This document shows, piece after piece, positions 37,637-47,163 of a stretch of 64,000 nucleotides of DNA. A program made the position numbers and the translations under genes. Position 1 is the first letter of the stretch; the number at the start of each line of letters is the position of its first letter. This DNA comes from Timema cristinae (taxonomy: Eukaryota; Arthropoda; Insecta; Phasmatodea; Timematidae): contig JBCFYV010011135.1 of assembly GCA_039000515.1 (NCBI GenBank), forward strand, positions 11,172,776 to 11,236,775, in the 5' to 3' direction. The notes under the pieces are model-generated. The model worked only from the letters and a program-made list of their open reading frames with translations. It had not been told where the DNA came from and did not search any database.

Positions 37637-37828
37637 AGCCCTCCCACCTACAGCGCCTGCAACATCGAAAACTGTCTATATTTTCAAAAAGTTCCTTCAT
37701 ATGAAAATCGGCCTGTAGCCCTCCAGTCACCTTGGATATGTTGATTGCCTCACAACAACCTTGGCGAGGACTTCGTGAGAGTTTGTAAACATCCCTGATT
37801 TTCGTGGTTGTGTAACAAAGCAAACGAC

Positions 37829-37836
37829 TATAAATA
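37829..37836 (+). promoter_or_regulatory. TATA box of the first Polinton gene
   Basis: TATAAATA, 68 nt before the ATG at 37897. Confidence 0.6.
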
Positions 37837-37896
37837 GACCTCGAGATCTTTACACTCGTTCAATATAATTTGTGATTTCATCCTATAAACATCAAG

Positions 37897-38486
37897 ATGA
37901 GTTTTGACGATCTTGAAAACTGGTTCAATTTCGGTAAGTTTAAAAAGTTTTGTATATATTAATGGGTAACTATTTTACACGATAAAAAGTCTTTGGTGTA
38001 CAGAGGTATTTTCTCTTTACAGACGTCCAAGAAGACACAACACCGGCGCCTGCAGGAACTATTCAAACGCGGTCTCCATCAGATCTGTTGGGGCTTTTCA
38101 CAGAGGAAGGGATTTGCACGGCGGGTAATTTCCGGATTTAAATTTGAGCATGATTGGTGTGTAGTTTTTTGCCCCTGTGATAGTAATTAATATGTATTTA
38201 TTTAATTTCAGATTTTTGGGACACTGCACCACTGTCGCCGCCAGCCCAAAAGATGGACGACGTGTCGGACACTCTGGCTGAGATCGAGCGGCTAGCCCCA
38301 GAGATCCGGGATGGTGTGCAGGCGCCGCTAAGGGTCACCGACGTCACGGCAGCCATCCCTCATGCCGATGTTTTGACCGAACTTGAGCTACTAGATCAAC
38401 TCTTATGTGAGTATCGACTATACTTGTAAATAGAAAGCTTATTTGACTTCCTCGCTACAGCTGTTCAGTTTAAACCCAAGCAATAA
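37897..38486 (+). CDS. Small acidic spliced Polinton protein (function unknown)
   Basis: Predicted four-exon gene: 37897-37933, 38023-38124, 38212-38406 and 38461-38486. All three introns start GTAAGT, GTAATT or GTGAGT and end in pyrimidine-rich AG (TTTACAG, ATTTCAG, GCTACAG), and the frame is kept across every junction. The product is 119 residues, starts MSFDDLENWFNF, is rich in Asp, Glu and Leu, and contains DLLGLFTEEG, DFWD and an LTELELLDQLL stretch. Such acidic/hydrophobic patches look like transactivation or protein-docking motifs, but that is inference. It is the first gene after the left terminal repeat and has its own TATA box, consistent with an early regulatory role. If the last intron is not removed, translation would stop a few codons after 38406. 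I do not recognise a family. Confidence 0.55.
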
Positions 38487-39274
38487 TATATTTTGCTAGA
38501 GAGAGACAGAAACCAGTCATTAGCAATGGGACGAGGGAGTATTTATGTCGTATCAACAACTCTGACGTTAAAAGCACAGCTGAAAATGTGGGTTTAACCT
38601 TTGTTAACGCGTATGTTTGGAACAATTATATTTAAAGTCTGTTGAGTCAGGGGTCCCGCGTTCGATTCCCGGGCATAGATGAAAATGTGGGTTTAAACAT
38701 ACGCCAAGTCATGTGAGGCTTTCTTTAACAACCTGATGAATATTCTAAACAGTTAGTTACATACGCCAAGTCATGTAATTAAAAATAAATTATTGTAAGA
38801 CTATCTTTAACAACCTGATGAGAATTCTAAACAGTTTGTTAGTTATATACGCCAAGTCATGTAAGGCTTTCTAAACAGTTAGTTACATACGACAAGTCAT
38901 GTAAGGCTTTCTTTAACAACCTGATGAATATTCTAAAAAGTTAGTTACATACGCCAAGTCACGTAAGGCTTTCTTTAACAACCTGATGAATATTCTAAAC
39001 AGTTAGTTACAAACGCCAAGTCATGTAAGGTTTTCTTTAACAATCTGATGAATATTCTAAACAGTTAGCTACAAACGCCAAGTCATGTAAGGTTTTCTTT
39101 AACAACCTGATGAATATTCTAAACAGCCAGTCACATATTCTTACAAATAATAAATTATTGTAAGTCCTAGGGTGTATTTATTACACACACAATTTGCGAG
39201 GGGGGTCCCGGGTTCGATTCCTATTCATGTGTGTTTAACCTTTGTATTTATTACACACGTGTGTTATAGTTGAA
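38487..39274 (+). promoter_or_regulatory. Polymerase upstream region with 62-bp direct repeats
   Basis: 38694-39135 holds six to seven copies, some partial, of a unit of about 62 bp containing ACGCCAAGTCATGTAAGG and AACAACCTGATGAATATTC; the last three copies are spaced exactly 62 bp. Either side are B-box-like GTTCGATTCC sequences (38661 and 39210), each beside GGGGTCCCG. A CACACGTGTG palindrome and a possible splice acceptor (TTATAG, 39265-39270) lie directly before the polymerase ATG. The array could be an enhancer, a replication element or a spacer. Confidence 0.55.
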
Positions 39275-42200
39275 ATGGATGGGGAAAATGGCGGCCCACC
39301 GACAACCATCGCTGCCGCAACGCCTCAGCACGGTGCTCGAGCCCCGAGGGAGTCCCCGCAACCCGTGGCGGGGCCATATTCGGCACCGAGTAGTGGCCCG
39401 ATTAATCAGGTAGGAGGAGCGTTGCCTCAAGGCGTCCCTCTCCGAATCGTCGAAGAGAGAATTAAGCAATTGAGGCGGTTTTTTTATGTCGGTCGTGAAT
39501 TGATCATACAATTAGGGACGCCGGGGAGCGATCATGGCGCTCAAACCTGGCTAGAGGAGCAAATCAATGCTTTGCTTGAACGTCTCCAGGATCATGGAGT
39601 TAGCGCCGAGGATCACGTAGGTCTACTATTGGTCAACACAGAATCCTCGTCAAGACCTGTGTTCGTTTCCTTTAGACGAGCAGAGCAGCTTGACGCGCAG
39701 GCTGTGCTCTCTAATGTAGAACGAGTGTTACAAAGCAATGCTTCGTTCCTCACTTCATCCCCTCTGTATATCAAGTTACACCACTTTAAAGAGCCGCGCG
39801 GGAGGGGTAATCATAAATGTGATAAACTCGCTCCCGCTACCACGTATAGCCGTAATAATAAAGGAATAATTACTATTCAAAATGGTGACACACTTTGCCT
39901 CGCCCGTGCATTGGTTGTCGCCAAGGCTATATGTGACGTTAAAAGAGAACCGGGATGCATGGACGTGAACACCTATAAATACATAAAGGAGGGCCGTAAT
40001 ATTCAAAAACTCAAAGCAGAGGAACTATGCCGTGATGCCCGTGTGAATCTTTTGAAAGGTGGTGGACTCACCGAACTGAAACAATTTCAAACATACCTCA
40101 CCGAATACAAAATCACCGTGTTCAGGGAACGTCGGGGGAGACAGGTCCTATTTGAGGGGCCTACTCCCTCCGAACATTCCTTTAAGGGGCACCTTGATTT
40201 GTATTTTCACGACGACAAGCAAAACCATTTTGATGTCATAACATCCTTGACAGCCGCGTTTAAGTGTGGGTACTTTTGCCGTGAGTGCCGTATGCCGTTC
40301 AACACAAAGAACGAGCACAAATGCGAATCCGCGTGCAAAAGATGCTACGCTAAACCGGCCTGTAGCGGAGGCCGATCTGTGACCTGTAAAGATTGCGGGC
40401 GCCGGTTCTCAAATCAGCAGTGTTTTGATAACCATAAACGTCCCGGTTTTTGCAGAGGTCACATGTCGGTCTGTGACGTCAAAAAGGTTTGCGAGGTATG
40501 CGGACAATTTTTCAGTTTGGAAAGAGCAGGATTTTCACACAGGTGTTATGAAACTTTTTGTAGAGTATGCGAGACCCATCGCCCTTTTGGGCATTTCTGT
40601 TATATGAAGCGGGCCCCAGCCAAGCCGTCACTGGAAAAGAGCAATTTCATGTTTGTATTTTACGATTTTGAATGCAGACAAGAAACGCCTCTTCAAGGTG
40701 CGGTCAATACGTACTTGCACGAACCTAACTTTTGTGTCGTCCAGTCGTGTTGCAAGGCCTGTCTTCATATAGATGCAAATGACAATCATTGCACCGATTG
40801 CGGGGGCGATAGGACTCGCATATTCAAGGGTGATGCCACAATGGCCCAATTTTTCGGTTTTATAGAGCAAATTAAAGCTTCCAAATTTAAAGACATCACC
40901 CTCCTAGCCCATAATGCCAAGGGCTATGATGGAAATTTTATTTTAAAATACATGATGGAGGTGAAAAAATGGACTCCAGAGCTCATCATGAACGGTGGGA
41001 AAATCATGTCCATGCGTTACGGCCCGCTCCATTTTATTGACTCGCTGAACTTTCTCCCCATGTCGTTGTCCAAGATGCCCAAAACGTTCGGCTTGGACGA
41101 GTCTTTGGCCAAGGGACATTTCCCCCATTTTTTCAACAAAAAAGAAAACGCGGGGTATAGGGGTCCCTTGCCGCCAAAGGAGGACTACGGCGTCGGCGAG
41201 ATGTCGGTCGAGGGAAAGGAGCGCTTTGAGAAGTGGTATGACGCGTTGGTCAAAGAAAATTACGTCTTTGATTTTAACCGCGAGCTGGAACTGTATTGCG
41301 TGAAAGACGTAGAGATCCTGCGGAAGGCCTGCCTAAAGTTTAGAGACATGCTCGTGGAGAAAGCAAAGGTGGATCCTTTCAGAGAGGCGTGTACTATCGC
41401 TGGAGCGGCCATGTTGGTTTACCGCCGAAGCCATCTTAAGGAGAATACAGTCGGTATTGTCCCTAACGGTGGCTACCGGTGCGCGGACCAACAGTCGCAC
41501 GTCGCAGTACAATGGCTTTGCTGGGAGGCCCATCAACGCGGTGTCTCTATCCTTCATGCGGGTAACGGCCGCGAGGAATACGTGTTAGGACGACGTGTAG
41601 ACGGCGTTGTTAAAGCTGGAGATACCACCACCGTCTTCCAGTTCTGGGGCTGTTATTGGCACGGGTGTCCGCTCTGTTATCCGGACAGGACCACCCCCGT
41701 CAAAAACAGCCGCCACGAGACCATGGAGACGCGCTATGAAGCGACCATGGCCTGCGTGGAAAAGTTTAAGAACGCCGGCTACGCGGTCGTAGAAATGTGG
41801 GAGTGTACTTTTAACGCGATGAAACGCACAGACAAGGACTTGCAACGATTTGTACTCCGGCACGAGGTGTATACCAAGGAGCCCCTCAGCCCCAGGGATG
41901 CATTCTTTGGCGGGCGTACAAATTGTATCAAACTCTTCCACGAAGCTGACCTTTCTTGTGGAGAGAAGATTAGGTACTTGGATGTGTGTTCGTTGTATCC
42001 GTACGTTTGCAAGTACAAAAAATACCCCGTCGGCCACCCCAAAATTCACTTGGAGCCAAATTGTCCCGCTATAGATCGAGTAGAAGGCATAGCCAAAGTT
42101 ACAGTGACGCCTCCGCGGGATTTATTCTTGCCCGTATTGCCTACACGGATGCACGACAAGTTGATGTTCATCTTGTGCAGGAAATGCGGGGAGGAGAAAA

Positions 42201-43297
42201 ACCAAGACGCGTGTCGGCACAACGACAAAAAAGATCGTTGGTTGACAGGCGTCTGGGTGATTGACGAGATCCGGAAAGCCGTTGAGAAAGGCTACACCGT
42301 TGAAGCAGTGCACGAAGTGTGGGAGTACGATGTATCTGTTTACGACCGTCAGACACGTTCTGGCGGCCTGTTTCACGGCTACATCGATACTTTTTTGAAA
42401 ATTAAACAAGAAGCCAGTGGATGGCCAGAGTGGTGCACCTCACGAGAGGATAAGTTAGCTTACATTCAAAATTATGAGGAAAGGGAAGGGGTAAAACTCG
42501 ATTTCGATTCTGTGTGTAAAAACCCCGGTCTCCGCACACTGGCTAAACTCTTTTTAAATTCGTTATGGGGAAAGTTTGGGCAAAGACCCGATTTACCACA
42601 CGTAGCCGTTGTCAACGACTATCAGGGCGTCCACAAGTACCTGACGGATCCGTACATCACCGTGGACAGCGTCATAGATGTTAATGACGAGGTTATGTTC
42701 CTCAATTACAAGGATGCGCGTGACGCGTTGCGCCCTAACCCTAACACGAGTGTGGCGGTGGCGTGCTACACGACTGCTATGGCTAGGTTGCACTTATACG
42801 GCATCCTTGAACAATTGGGGGACCGCGTTTTGTATCACGACACGGATAGCGTTCTGTTCACGGAACGCCCCGGCGATCAGAGTCCACCGACCGGAGACTT
42901 TTTAGGTGACCTCACTGACGAACTTCAGGATTACGGGCCGGGAAGCTACATCGACGCCTTTGTATCTGGTGGTCCCAAGAATTACGCGTACCGGATTTGT
43001 GTCGGTGGCGATCCCGCCAAAACAAAAACGGTGTGCAAGGTTCGCGGGATCACCATAAACTACGGCAACCGGAACGACGTTAATTTTGACGTTCTGAAAG
43101 CGATGGTCACCGAACAGGCCGCGGAACGGTACATACAGATACCGCACAAAATTATAAGAAAAGGTCTTGCGACTGTATGTACCGTTTCGCAGAGTAAGGT
43201 TTACCGGCCGGTGTACACCAAACGCCGGATAATTGATGATTATAATACGTTGCCGTTTGGGTATCAAAGTCCTTGCAAACGCGCTCGCCACGATTAA
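39275..43297 (+). CDS. Protein-primed family B DNA polymerase (Polinton PolB)
   Basis: Replicates the element DNA using a protein primer (family knowledge). 1340 residues in one open frame from the ATG at 39275; upstream in-frame codons exist but no earlier ATG. Residues ~330-445 hold a Cys/His-rich region with several CxxC pairs. The 3'-5' exonuclease has YDFE (D464, E466), HNAKGYD (N547, D552) and YCVKD (Y674, D678). Around residue 790 is the FWGCYWHGCP block, an endonuclease-like insert typical of Polinton polymerases. Polymerase motif A is DVCSLYP (D903), motif B is KLFLNSLWG (K1091) and motif C is HDTDS (D1189, D1191), followed by KVRGI. All key residues are present, so the protein looks functional. 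The tail is basic (KRARHD). A strong hairpin begins at its stop codon. It is the only large core gene without a frame break. Confidence 0.97.
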   Translation: MDGENGGPPTTIAAATPQHGARAPRESPQPVAGPYSAPSSGPINQVGGALPQGVPLRIVEERIKQLRRFFYVGRELIIQLGTPGSDHGAQTWLEEQINALLERLQDHGVSAEDHVGLLLVNTESSSRPVFVSFRRAEQLDAQAVLSNVERVLQSNASFLTSSPLYIKLHHFKEPRGRGNHKCDKLAPATTYSRNNKGIITIQNGDTLCLARALVVAKAICDVKREPGCMDVNTYKYIKEGRNIQKLKAEELCRDARVNLLKGGGLTELKQFQTYLTEYKITVFRERRGRQVLFEGPTPSEHSFKGHLDLYFHDDKQNHFDVITSLTAAFKCGYFCRECRMPFNTKNEHKCESACKRCYAKPACSGGRSVTCKDCGRRFSNQQCFDNHKRPGFCRGHMSVCDVKKVCEVCGQFFSLERAGFSHRCYETFCRVCETHRPFGHFCYMKRAPAKPSLEKSNFMFVFYDFECRQETPLQGAVNTYLHEPNFCVVQSCCKACLHIDANDNHCTDCGGDRTRIFKGDATMAQFFGFIEQIKASKFKDITLLAHNAKGYDGNFILKYMMEVKKWTPELIMNGGKIMSMRYGPLHFIDSLNFLPMSLSKMPKTFGLDESLAKGHFPHFFNKKENAGYRGPLPPKEDYGVGEMSVEGKERFEKWYDALVKENYVFDFNRELELYCVKDVEILRKACLKFRDMLVEKAKVDPFREACTIAGAAMLVYRRSHLKENTVGIVPNGGYRCADQQSHVAVQWLCWEAHQRGVSILHAGNGREEYVLGRRVDGVVKAGDTTTVFQFWGCYWHGCPLCYPDRTTPVKNSRHETMETRYEATMACVEKFKNAGYAVVEMWECTFNAMKRTDKDLQRFVLRHEVYTKEPLSPRDAFFGGRTNCIKLFHEADLSCGEKIRYLDVCSLYPYVCKYKKYPVGHPKIHLEPNCPAIDRVEGIAKVTVTPPRDLFLPVLPTRMHDKLMFILCRKCGEEKNQDACRHNDKKDRWLTGVWVIDEIRKAVEKGYTVEAVHEVWEYDVSVYDRQTRSGGLFHGYIDTFLKIKQEASGWPEWCTSREDKLAYIQNYEEREGVKLDFDSVCKNPGLRTLAKLFLNSLWGKFGQRPDLPHVAVVNDYQGVHKYLTDPYITVDSVIDVNDEVMFLNYKDARDALRPNPNTSVAVACYTTAMARLHLYGILEQLGDRVLYHDTDSVLFTERPGDQSPPTGDFLGDLTDELQDYGPGSYIDAFVSGGPKNYAYRICVGGDPAKTKTVCKVRGITINYGNRNDVNFDVLKAMVTEQAAERYIQIPHKIIRKGLATVCTVSQSKVYRPVYTKRRIIDDYNTLPFGYQSPCKRARHD

Positions 43298-43335
43298 AAG
43301 GTGATTATTTAGACGGGCCGAATAATCACCTTTTA
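43295..43335 (+). terminator. Perfect 15-bp hairpin starting at the PolB stop codon
   Basis: TAAAAGGTGATTATT (43295-43309) pairs perfectly with 43321-43335 across an 11-nt loop. The first arm contains the TAA stop. It could mark RNA 3' ends or separate PolB from the late genes; the function is inferred. Confidence 0.6.
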
Positions 43336-43691
43336 CTTTCTTTCACTCTAGACAGTTCCACCTAAATACCATTTTTCAAATATTTTGTTGTTTTTTCTGC
43401 ATGAAAACAAGCATATTTTTTAAATATTTTTTTTATGCACCCGGGTTACTTTTTTTATATTTTTTTATTTGCCAGTGCAATTCTCCGCCTACCTGATTTA
43501 TTTATTTGTATATATTTTAATTATGATAAACTGATTGTAAAAATTTTTATTTAGTACCGAGGCCACTATTACCCCATATTGTAAACAAAACCATTTATGT
43601 TTATATATTGTAAATATTCATGAACAAATAAATATTGTAAAAATTGTTATGTTTGTGTTTTTACGTCTACACCACCGCTCCCTTCCTCTCC
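43336..43691 (+). other. PolB 3' flank
   Basis: Very AT-rich non-coding DNA separating the polymerase from the packaging and capsid genes. It contains AATAAA at 43626, a probable polyadenylation signal. No ORF. Confidence 0.5.
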
Positions 43692-43699
43692 TATAAATA
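43692..43699 (+). promoter_or_regulatory. TATA box of the ATPase gene
   Basis: TATAAATA, 45 nt before the ATG at 43737. Confidence 0.65.
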
Positions 43700-43736
43700 C
43701 AAGCTCATATAGCTTATAAGCTCAGTCTCAAACATT

Positions 43737-44386
43737 ATGGACAAGTTGAAACATCCATTTTCGGCCATCATCAGCGGCCCTTCCGGCTGCGGGAAGTCAC
43801 ATTTTGTAGCAGACTTTATCCGCAACTTGGACACAATGTGTGACGTTAAATTTGATAAAATCACCTGGTATTATTCTCTATGGCAACCGGGATTCGAACA
43901 AGACGGTTCAGTCATATTCTGTAAGGGTTTACCGGAAATGGATGACACATGTAACGACTCTCCGCAGCTGATTATCCTGGACGACCTGATGCGTGAAGCC
44001 AACGAAGTGGTCGTCGATCTTTTCACCAAAGGATGCCACCATCAAAATATTAGCGTCATGTACCTTACACAAAATATATTCCACCAGGGCAGGGGCCAAA
44101 GAGACATTTCTTTAAACGCACACTATATCGTGCTTTTTAAAAATCCCCGAGATAGAGGTCAGATTCAACACTTTGCACGCCAGGTATTCCTGAAAACCCC
44201 CGTGTTTTACAAGAGGCTTACACCGATGCTACAAGTACTCCCCACGGCTATATCTTGTTAGATTTCAAACAAGGTACACCCGAATGGTTCAGATATAGAA
44301 CCCGCACCAAAGACGGGTGTTGCGTGTACCTACCACGCAAAAGTTATAAAAACACCGACACTTCCCGATTACAAATCATTTCATAA
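43737..44386 (+). pseudogene. FtsK/HerA-like genome-packaging ATPase, one frameshift
   Basis: Polinton packaging ATPase (A32/FtsK-HerA type), thought to drive DNA into the capsid. Walker A is GPSGCGKS (residues 14-21). Walker B is LIILDD (D82-D83), followed by a TQNIFHQGR sensor-like segment. After residue ~158 the frame is lost by a missing base in AAGAGG (about 44211-44215). The remaining C-terminal part, including GYILLDFKQ, continues in another frame to the TAA at 44384-44386. In the first frame alone, translation stops at 44261 after 174 residues. Catalytic motifs are upstream of the break. The coding tail also contains the TATA box of the next gene. Confidence 0.9.
44345..44352 (+). promoter_or_regulatory. 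TATA box of the pX-like gene
   Basis: TATAAAAA, 44 nt before the ATG at 44389, within the end of the ATPase coding sequence. Confidence 0.6.
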
Positions 44387-44388
44387 CC

Positions 44389-44721
44389 ATGAGTCCCAAA
44401 GTGTTGAAGCAGGCCCCTCTGCTACGTGCGATGCATCGCATGAACCCCCACCAATGCGTCGCCTTGCTGAAAACGGCCGACAAGAAACTGATTGACGCCG
44501 TTTGCGAATGTGCCTACAACACTTTAAAAGGGCGGGTGCCGCTGAAAAATGCGCAGAAGACAAAGTTACGTGCACACAAGCAGGTGTTGCGCAAGCTGGT
44601 CAAACGAGGAGAGTGCTGGAAGAAGAAGAGACGACTACTCGTTCAGAAAGGAGGAGCGTTCCTACCGTTACTTTTAGCCCCGTTAATCAGCGGTGTCCTC
44701 GGCTCCTTGTTCAACAAGTAG
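44389..44721 (+). CDS. Basic pX-like Polinton protein with hydrophobic C-terminus
   Basis: 110 residues, open. The N-terminal two thirds is helical and basic (LLRAM, DKKLIDAVCECAYNTLKG, LKNAQKTKLRAHKQVLRKL), then KKKRRLLVQKGG leads into a hydrophobic tail, FLPLLLAPLISGVLGSLF. The layout of a basic segment, a GG-containing cleavage-like site and a membrane-active helix recalls small adenovirus core/minor capsid proteins. A closely similar small protein is common in animal Polintons (family recollection, not searched). Its stop TAG is followed at once by the next ATG. Likely a virion core or membrane-active protein; the function is inferred. Confidence 0.75.
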   Translation: MSPKVLKQAPLLRAMHRMNPHQCVALLKTADKKLIDAVCECAYNTLKGRVPLKNAQKTKLRAHKQVLRKLVKRGECWKKKRRLLVQKGGAFLPLLLAPLISGVLGSLFNK

Positions 44722-45351
44722 ATGATGGAACACACGAAAAAGATGATATTGGTGTCCCCGGAAACAATACACCGTTACGAACAACACTACCAACAAGAGG
44801 CGTCGGCCAAAAATCTAGTGGTCTCCGAACTGGACAAGGAGATGGAAAAAATCCTCGCTTCAAAACTCGACGACAAGTCTAAATGGACTCTATACCAACA
44901 AGTGCTGCAGCGCTATCTGCACTTTAGTCAACACCCTCCACCGCCTGAAAATACCACCACCCCTGAAGTGTCTGTACTTCCCGTACTTAATACTGTACCG
45001 GCACAGGTGCGTAAAAAAGCTGAACATTTATTAGAACATATTAAGTCTCGAGGCGGTATCTCTTGGGACGATAAAGGGGAAGTGAGTATTCACGATACGC
45101 CTCTCCGCGGATCCAATATCGTGGATTTAATCAACGATCTGGTCAGAGCGAGAAGACACAGCGAACCGACGGGGTGGCGAGAGTTTCTCACGGCTCTGCA
45201 AAAAATAAACGTTCCGAAAGAATTTATTGTGAATCCGAAACGTTTGGCGCCCATTAGAGATCCGACGCCCGTACCACAACCACTTACACCGTCGCAGAAG
45301 AAGAAGAAGAAGAGGGTGGACGAAAACCGGTGGCTGCCGTTCCGAGCTTAA
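44722..45351 (+). CDS. Conserved 209-residue Polinton protein (function unknown)
   Basis: Starts with tandem ATGs (44722 and 44725) directly after the previous stop and ends in TAATG, sharing one base with the integrase start. The protein is mostly charged and helical up to residue ~70, then has a Pro/Thr-rich linker. A compact C-terminal domain follows (about 95-165: RKKAEHLLEHIKSRGGISWD, GEVSIHDTPLRGSNIVDLINDLVRAR, then GWREFLTALQKINVP). The tail ends PSQKKKKKRV. This domain layout recurs in many Polinton-type elements beside the integrase (recollection). Possibly a DNA-binding or scaffold protein; the lysine-rich tail would suit DNA or nuclear import. Confidence 0.75.
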   Translation: MMEHTKKMILVSPETIHRYEQHYQQEASAKNLVVSELDKEMEKILASKLDDKSKWTLYQQVLQRYLHFSQHPPPPENTTTPEVSVLPVLNTVPAQVRKKAEHLLEHIKSRGGISWDDKGEVSIHDTPLRGSNIVDLINDLVRARRHSEPTGWREFLTALQKINVPKEFIVNPKRLAPIRDPTPVPQPLTPSQKKKKKRVDENRWLPFRA

Positions 45352-46397
45352 TGGACGACATCTACTACGACCCTTCTCATCCTGCAGGGTTTGCAGGGGC
45401 GGTGTCGCTCATAAAGGCGTCAAAGAAAGATCCCGCCAAAGTAAGAGAATGGCTTCGTGCGCAGGACGCTTATACCCTCCACAGACCGGTGCTAAAAAAG
45501 TTTCCACGCAATCGGTACGTGGTGTCAAACATTGACGATCTCTGGCAAGCCGATCTCAACGATATGCGAAGTCTCGCCAAATACAACGACGGTGCAGTGT
45601 ACTTGCTCACCGTCATCGACGTGTTTAGCAAGATGGCCTGGGCGAGGACGCTTCCGTCCAAGAGGGGGAGTGTGGTGAGAGACGCCTTTCAGGACATTTT
45701 CGAGCAAAGTGGGCGTAAACCTCTAAGTTTACAGACGGACAAGGGGACAGAGTTCACGGCACGTCTAGTCCGGAAATTTCTCAAGCGAGAAGGCGTGCAT
45801 TACTACACCACTAATAATCCGGACGTGAAGGCGAGCGTCGTGGAACGATTAAACAGAACTCTGAAAGGGCGCATGTGGCGCTACTTTACCCGAAGCAACA
45901 CGTATCGGTATGTGGACGTCCTCGAAGCTCTCGTCGACGCTTACAACGGCGCAAAACATTCCAGTATCAAGATGGCGCCCGCCGACGTTTCAGAAACTAA
46001 TGTGCTCAAGTCAGAGATAATCTGTACGGTAAGCGGCGTCCAAATCCGATAGCAGGCCGAAACTCAAAGTCGGCGACACGGTGCTTATTAGCAAATCCAA
46101 AATGCTGTTTGAAAAGGGCTACGAGAGCAATTGGAGCGAAGAGATTTTCAAAGTCAGCAGTGTCGTGATGCGACAACCTGTCGTCTACAGACTCACCGAT
46201 CTTGACGGCGAAGAAGTGGAGGGAACCTTCTACGAACCCGAATTGCAACGCGTACGTCTCCCTGAAACTTTTAAAGTTGATAAAATACTACGTGTCAAGG
46301 GTAAAGGCGCCAGAAAGAAAGTGTACGTGCAGTGGAAAGGTTACCCGCCAAGTTTAATTCCTGGATTCCCGCCAGTTACGTCAGCGCGCTACCATGA
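45351..46397 (+). pseudogene. Retroviral-type DDE integrase with chromodomain, two frameshifts
   Basis: Inserts the element DNA into the host genome. The real ATG is 45351, overlapping the previous stop. The catalytic triad is visible: D68 (WQADLNDM), D130 (LQTDKGTEF) and E165 (VVERLNR), with 34 residues between the last two. The catalytic domain stays in frame to about 46020, then stops at 46052. The SH3-like part (KVGDTVLIS, YRLTDLDGEEVEGTFYEPEL) lies in another frame from about 46033. The chromodomain follows (DKILRVKGKGARKKVYVQWKGYP). A second break in a T run at 46353-46355 shifts its last strand/helix (NSWIPASYV) back to the first frame, ending TGA 46395-46397. Catalytic residues are intact; chromatin targeting would be lost. 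The stop overlaps the next start as ATGA. Confidence 0.93.
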
Positions 46398-47163
46398 AGG
46401 ACCAATTTTACATCACTTTGCCGAGCGACAGCTCTATGGGATATTTCCCGAAAAATACCCTCACGAATTTCACCACGCAACTTCCTTACCGTCTCACACT
46501 CGACGGGCGGTGGGAAGTCGCTCTCGCAGAATTTAAAGTATCCCTGTTCTTTCACCACCGTACCCGAGGGTCAAAATATTGTATGGTACAACTGGGTGGA
46601 CGCTAACGGCGTGGAACAAATATTCAAGGATCACATCCCTGCTGGAAACTACGGCACTATACATGAATTGATCAAGGCTCTAAACGAAGTAGAGGCTTTT
46701 AAAGGGGATTCTGGAGTTGTATTCAAGTACACAAACCCCAACAAAAAAGTTGAAGTTGTTTCTTCTTCACCAAATATACAGCTGGTGACGCTGTCCAGTC
46801 AACTAAGTCTACAGCTCGGTTTTCGATCCTAAGACTAATCTTATCAAAGTACCAAAGTCTCCGTACGCCGCCAACATTCTACTAGGCCTGCCCTCGCAAA
46901 TGTACATCTACACGGATATCGTCGAGCCTCAGCCCGTGGGTGACATTGTGGCACCGCTGTTACGTATCGTCGGTATCAACAACGTAAACTATCTCTACGG
47001 CATACATAAGACAGTTAGCTACGACCCGTTGCACTATATGCCCGTGCTTAGAAGGGAAATTGAAAGCTTGGAAATCAATATAAGAACAGACACGGGTGAA
47101 CCTGTACCATTCGAGTTTGGAAAAGTGTGCGTGAAACTTCATTTTCGACGCTGCTCAACATGA
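46394..47163 (+). pseudogene. Penton-like minor capsid protein, two frameshifts
   Basis: Single jelly-roll penton protein of the Polinton virion, expected at the capsid vertices (family knowledge). The N-terminal signature FYITLPSDSSMGYFPKNTLT is followed by WEVALAEF. The A run at 46535-46537 carries one base too many, so the first frame ends at 46606. The middle part continues in frame 46596-46832, until an extra T in 46820-46823 shifts it again. The last part (46850-47163) has PYAANILLG, YTDIVEPQPVGD, LLRIV and the typical ending PFEFGKVCVKLHFRR. The 3' end overlaps the next ATG (ATGA at 47160). No nonsense substitutions were seen within the three coherent frames. Confidence 0.88.

Noticed and set aside
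39242..39274. Upstream extension of the polymerase start
   Set aside because: The frame is open but begins with TTG; the first ATG is 39275.
41585..42049. Minus-strand frames within the polymerase gene
   Set aside because: Shadow frames of the well-supported PolB gene.
46029..46052. Intron explaining the first integrase frame break (GTAAGC donor)
   Set aside because: The interval to the next usable AG is about 24-28 nt, far too short for a spliceosomal intron, and other genes show similar single-base breaks.
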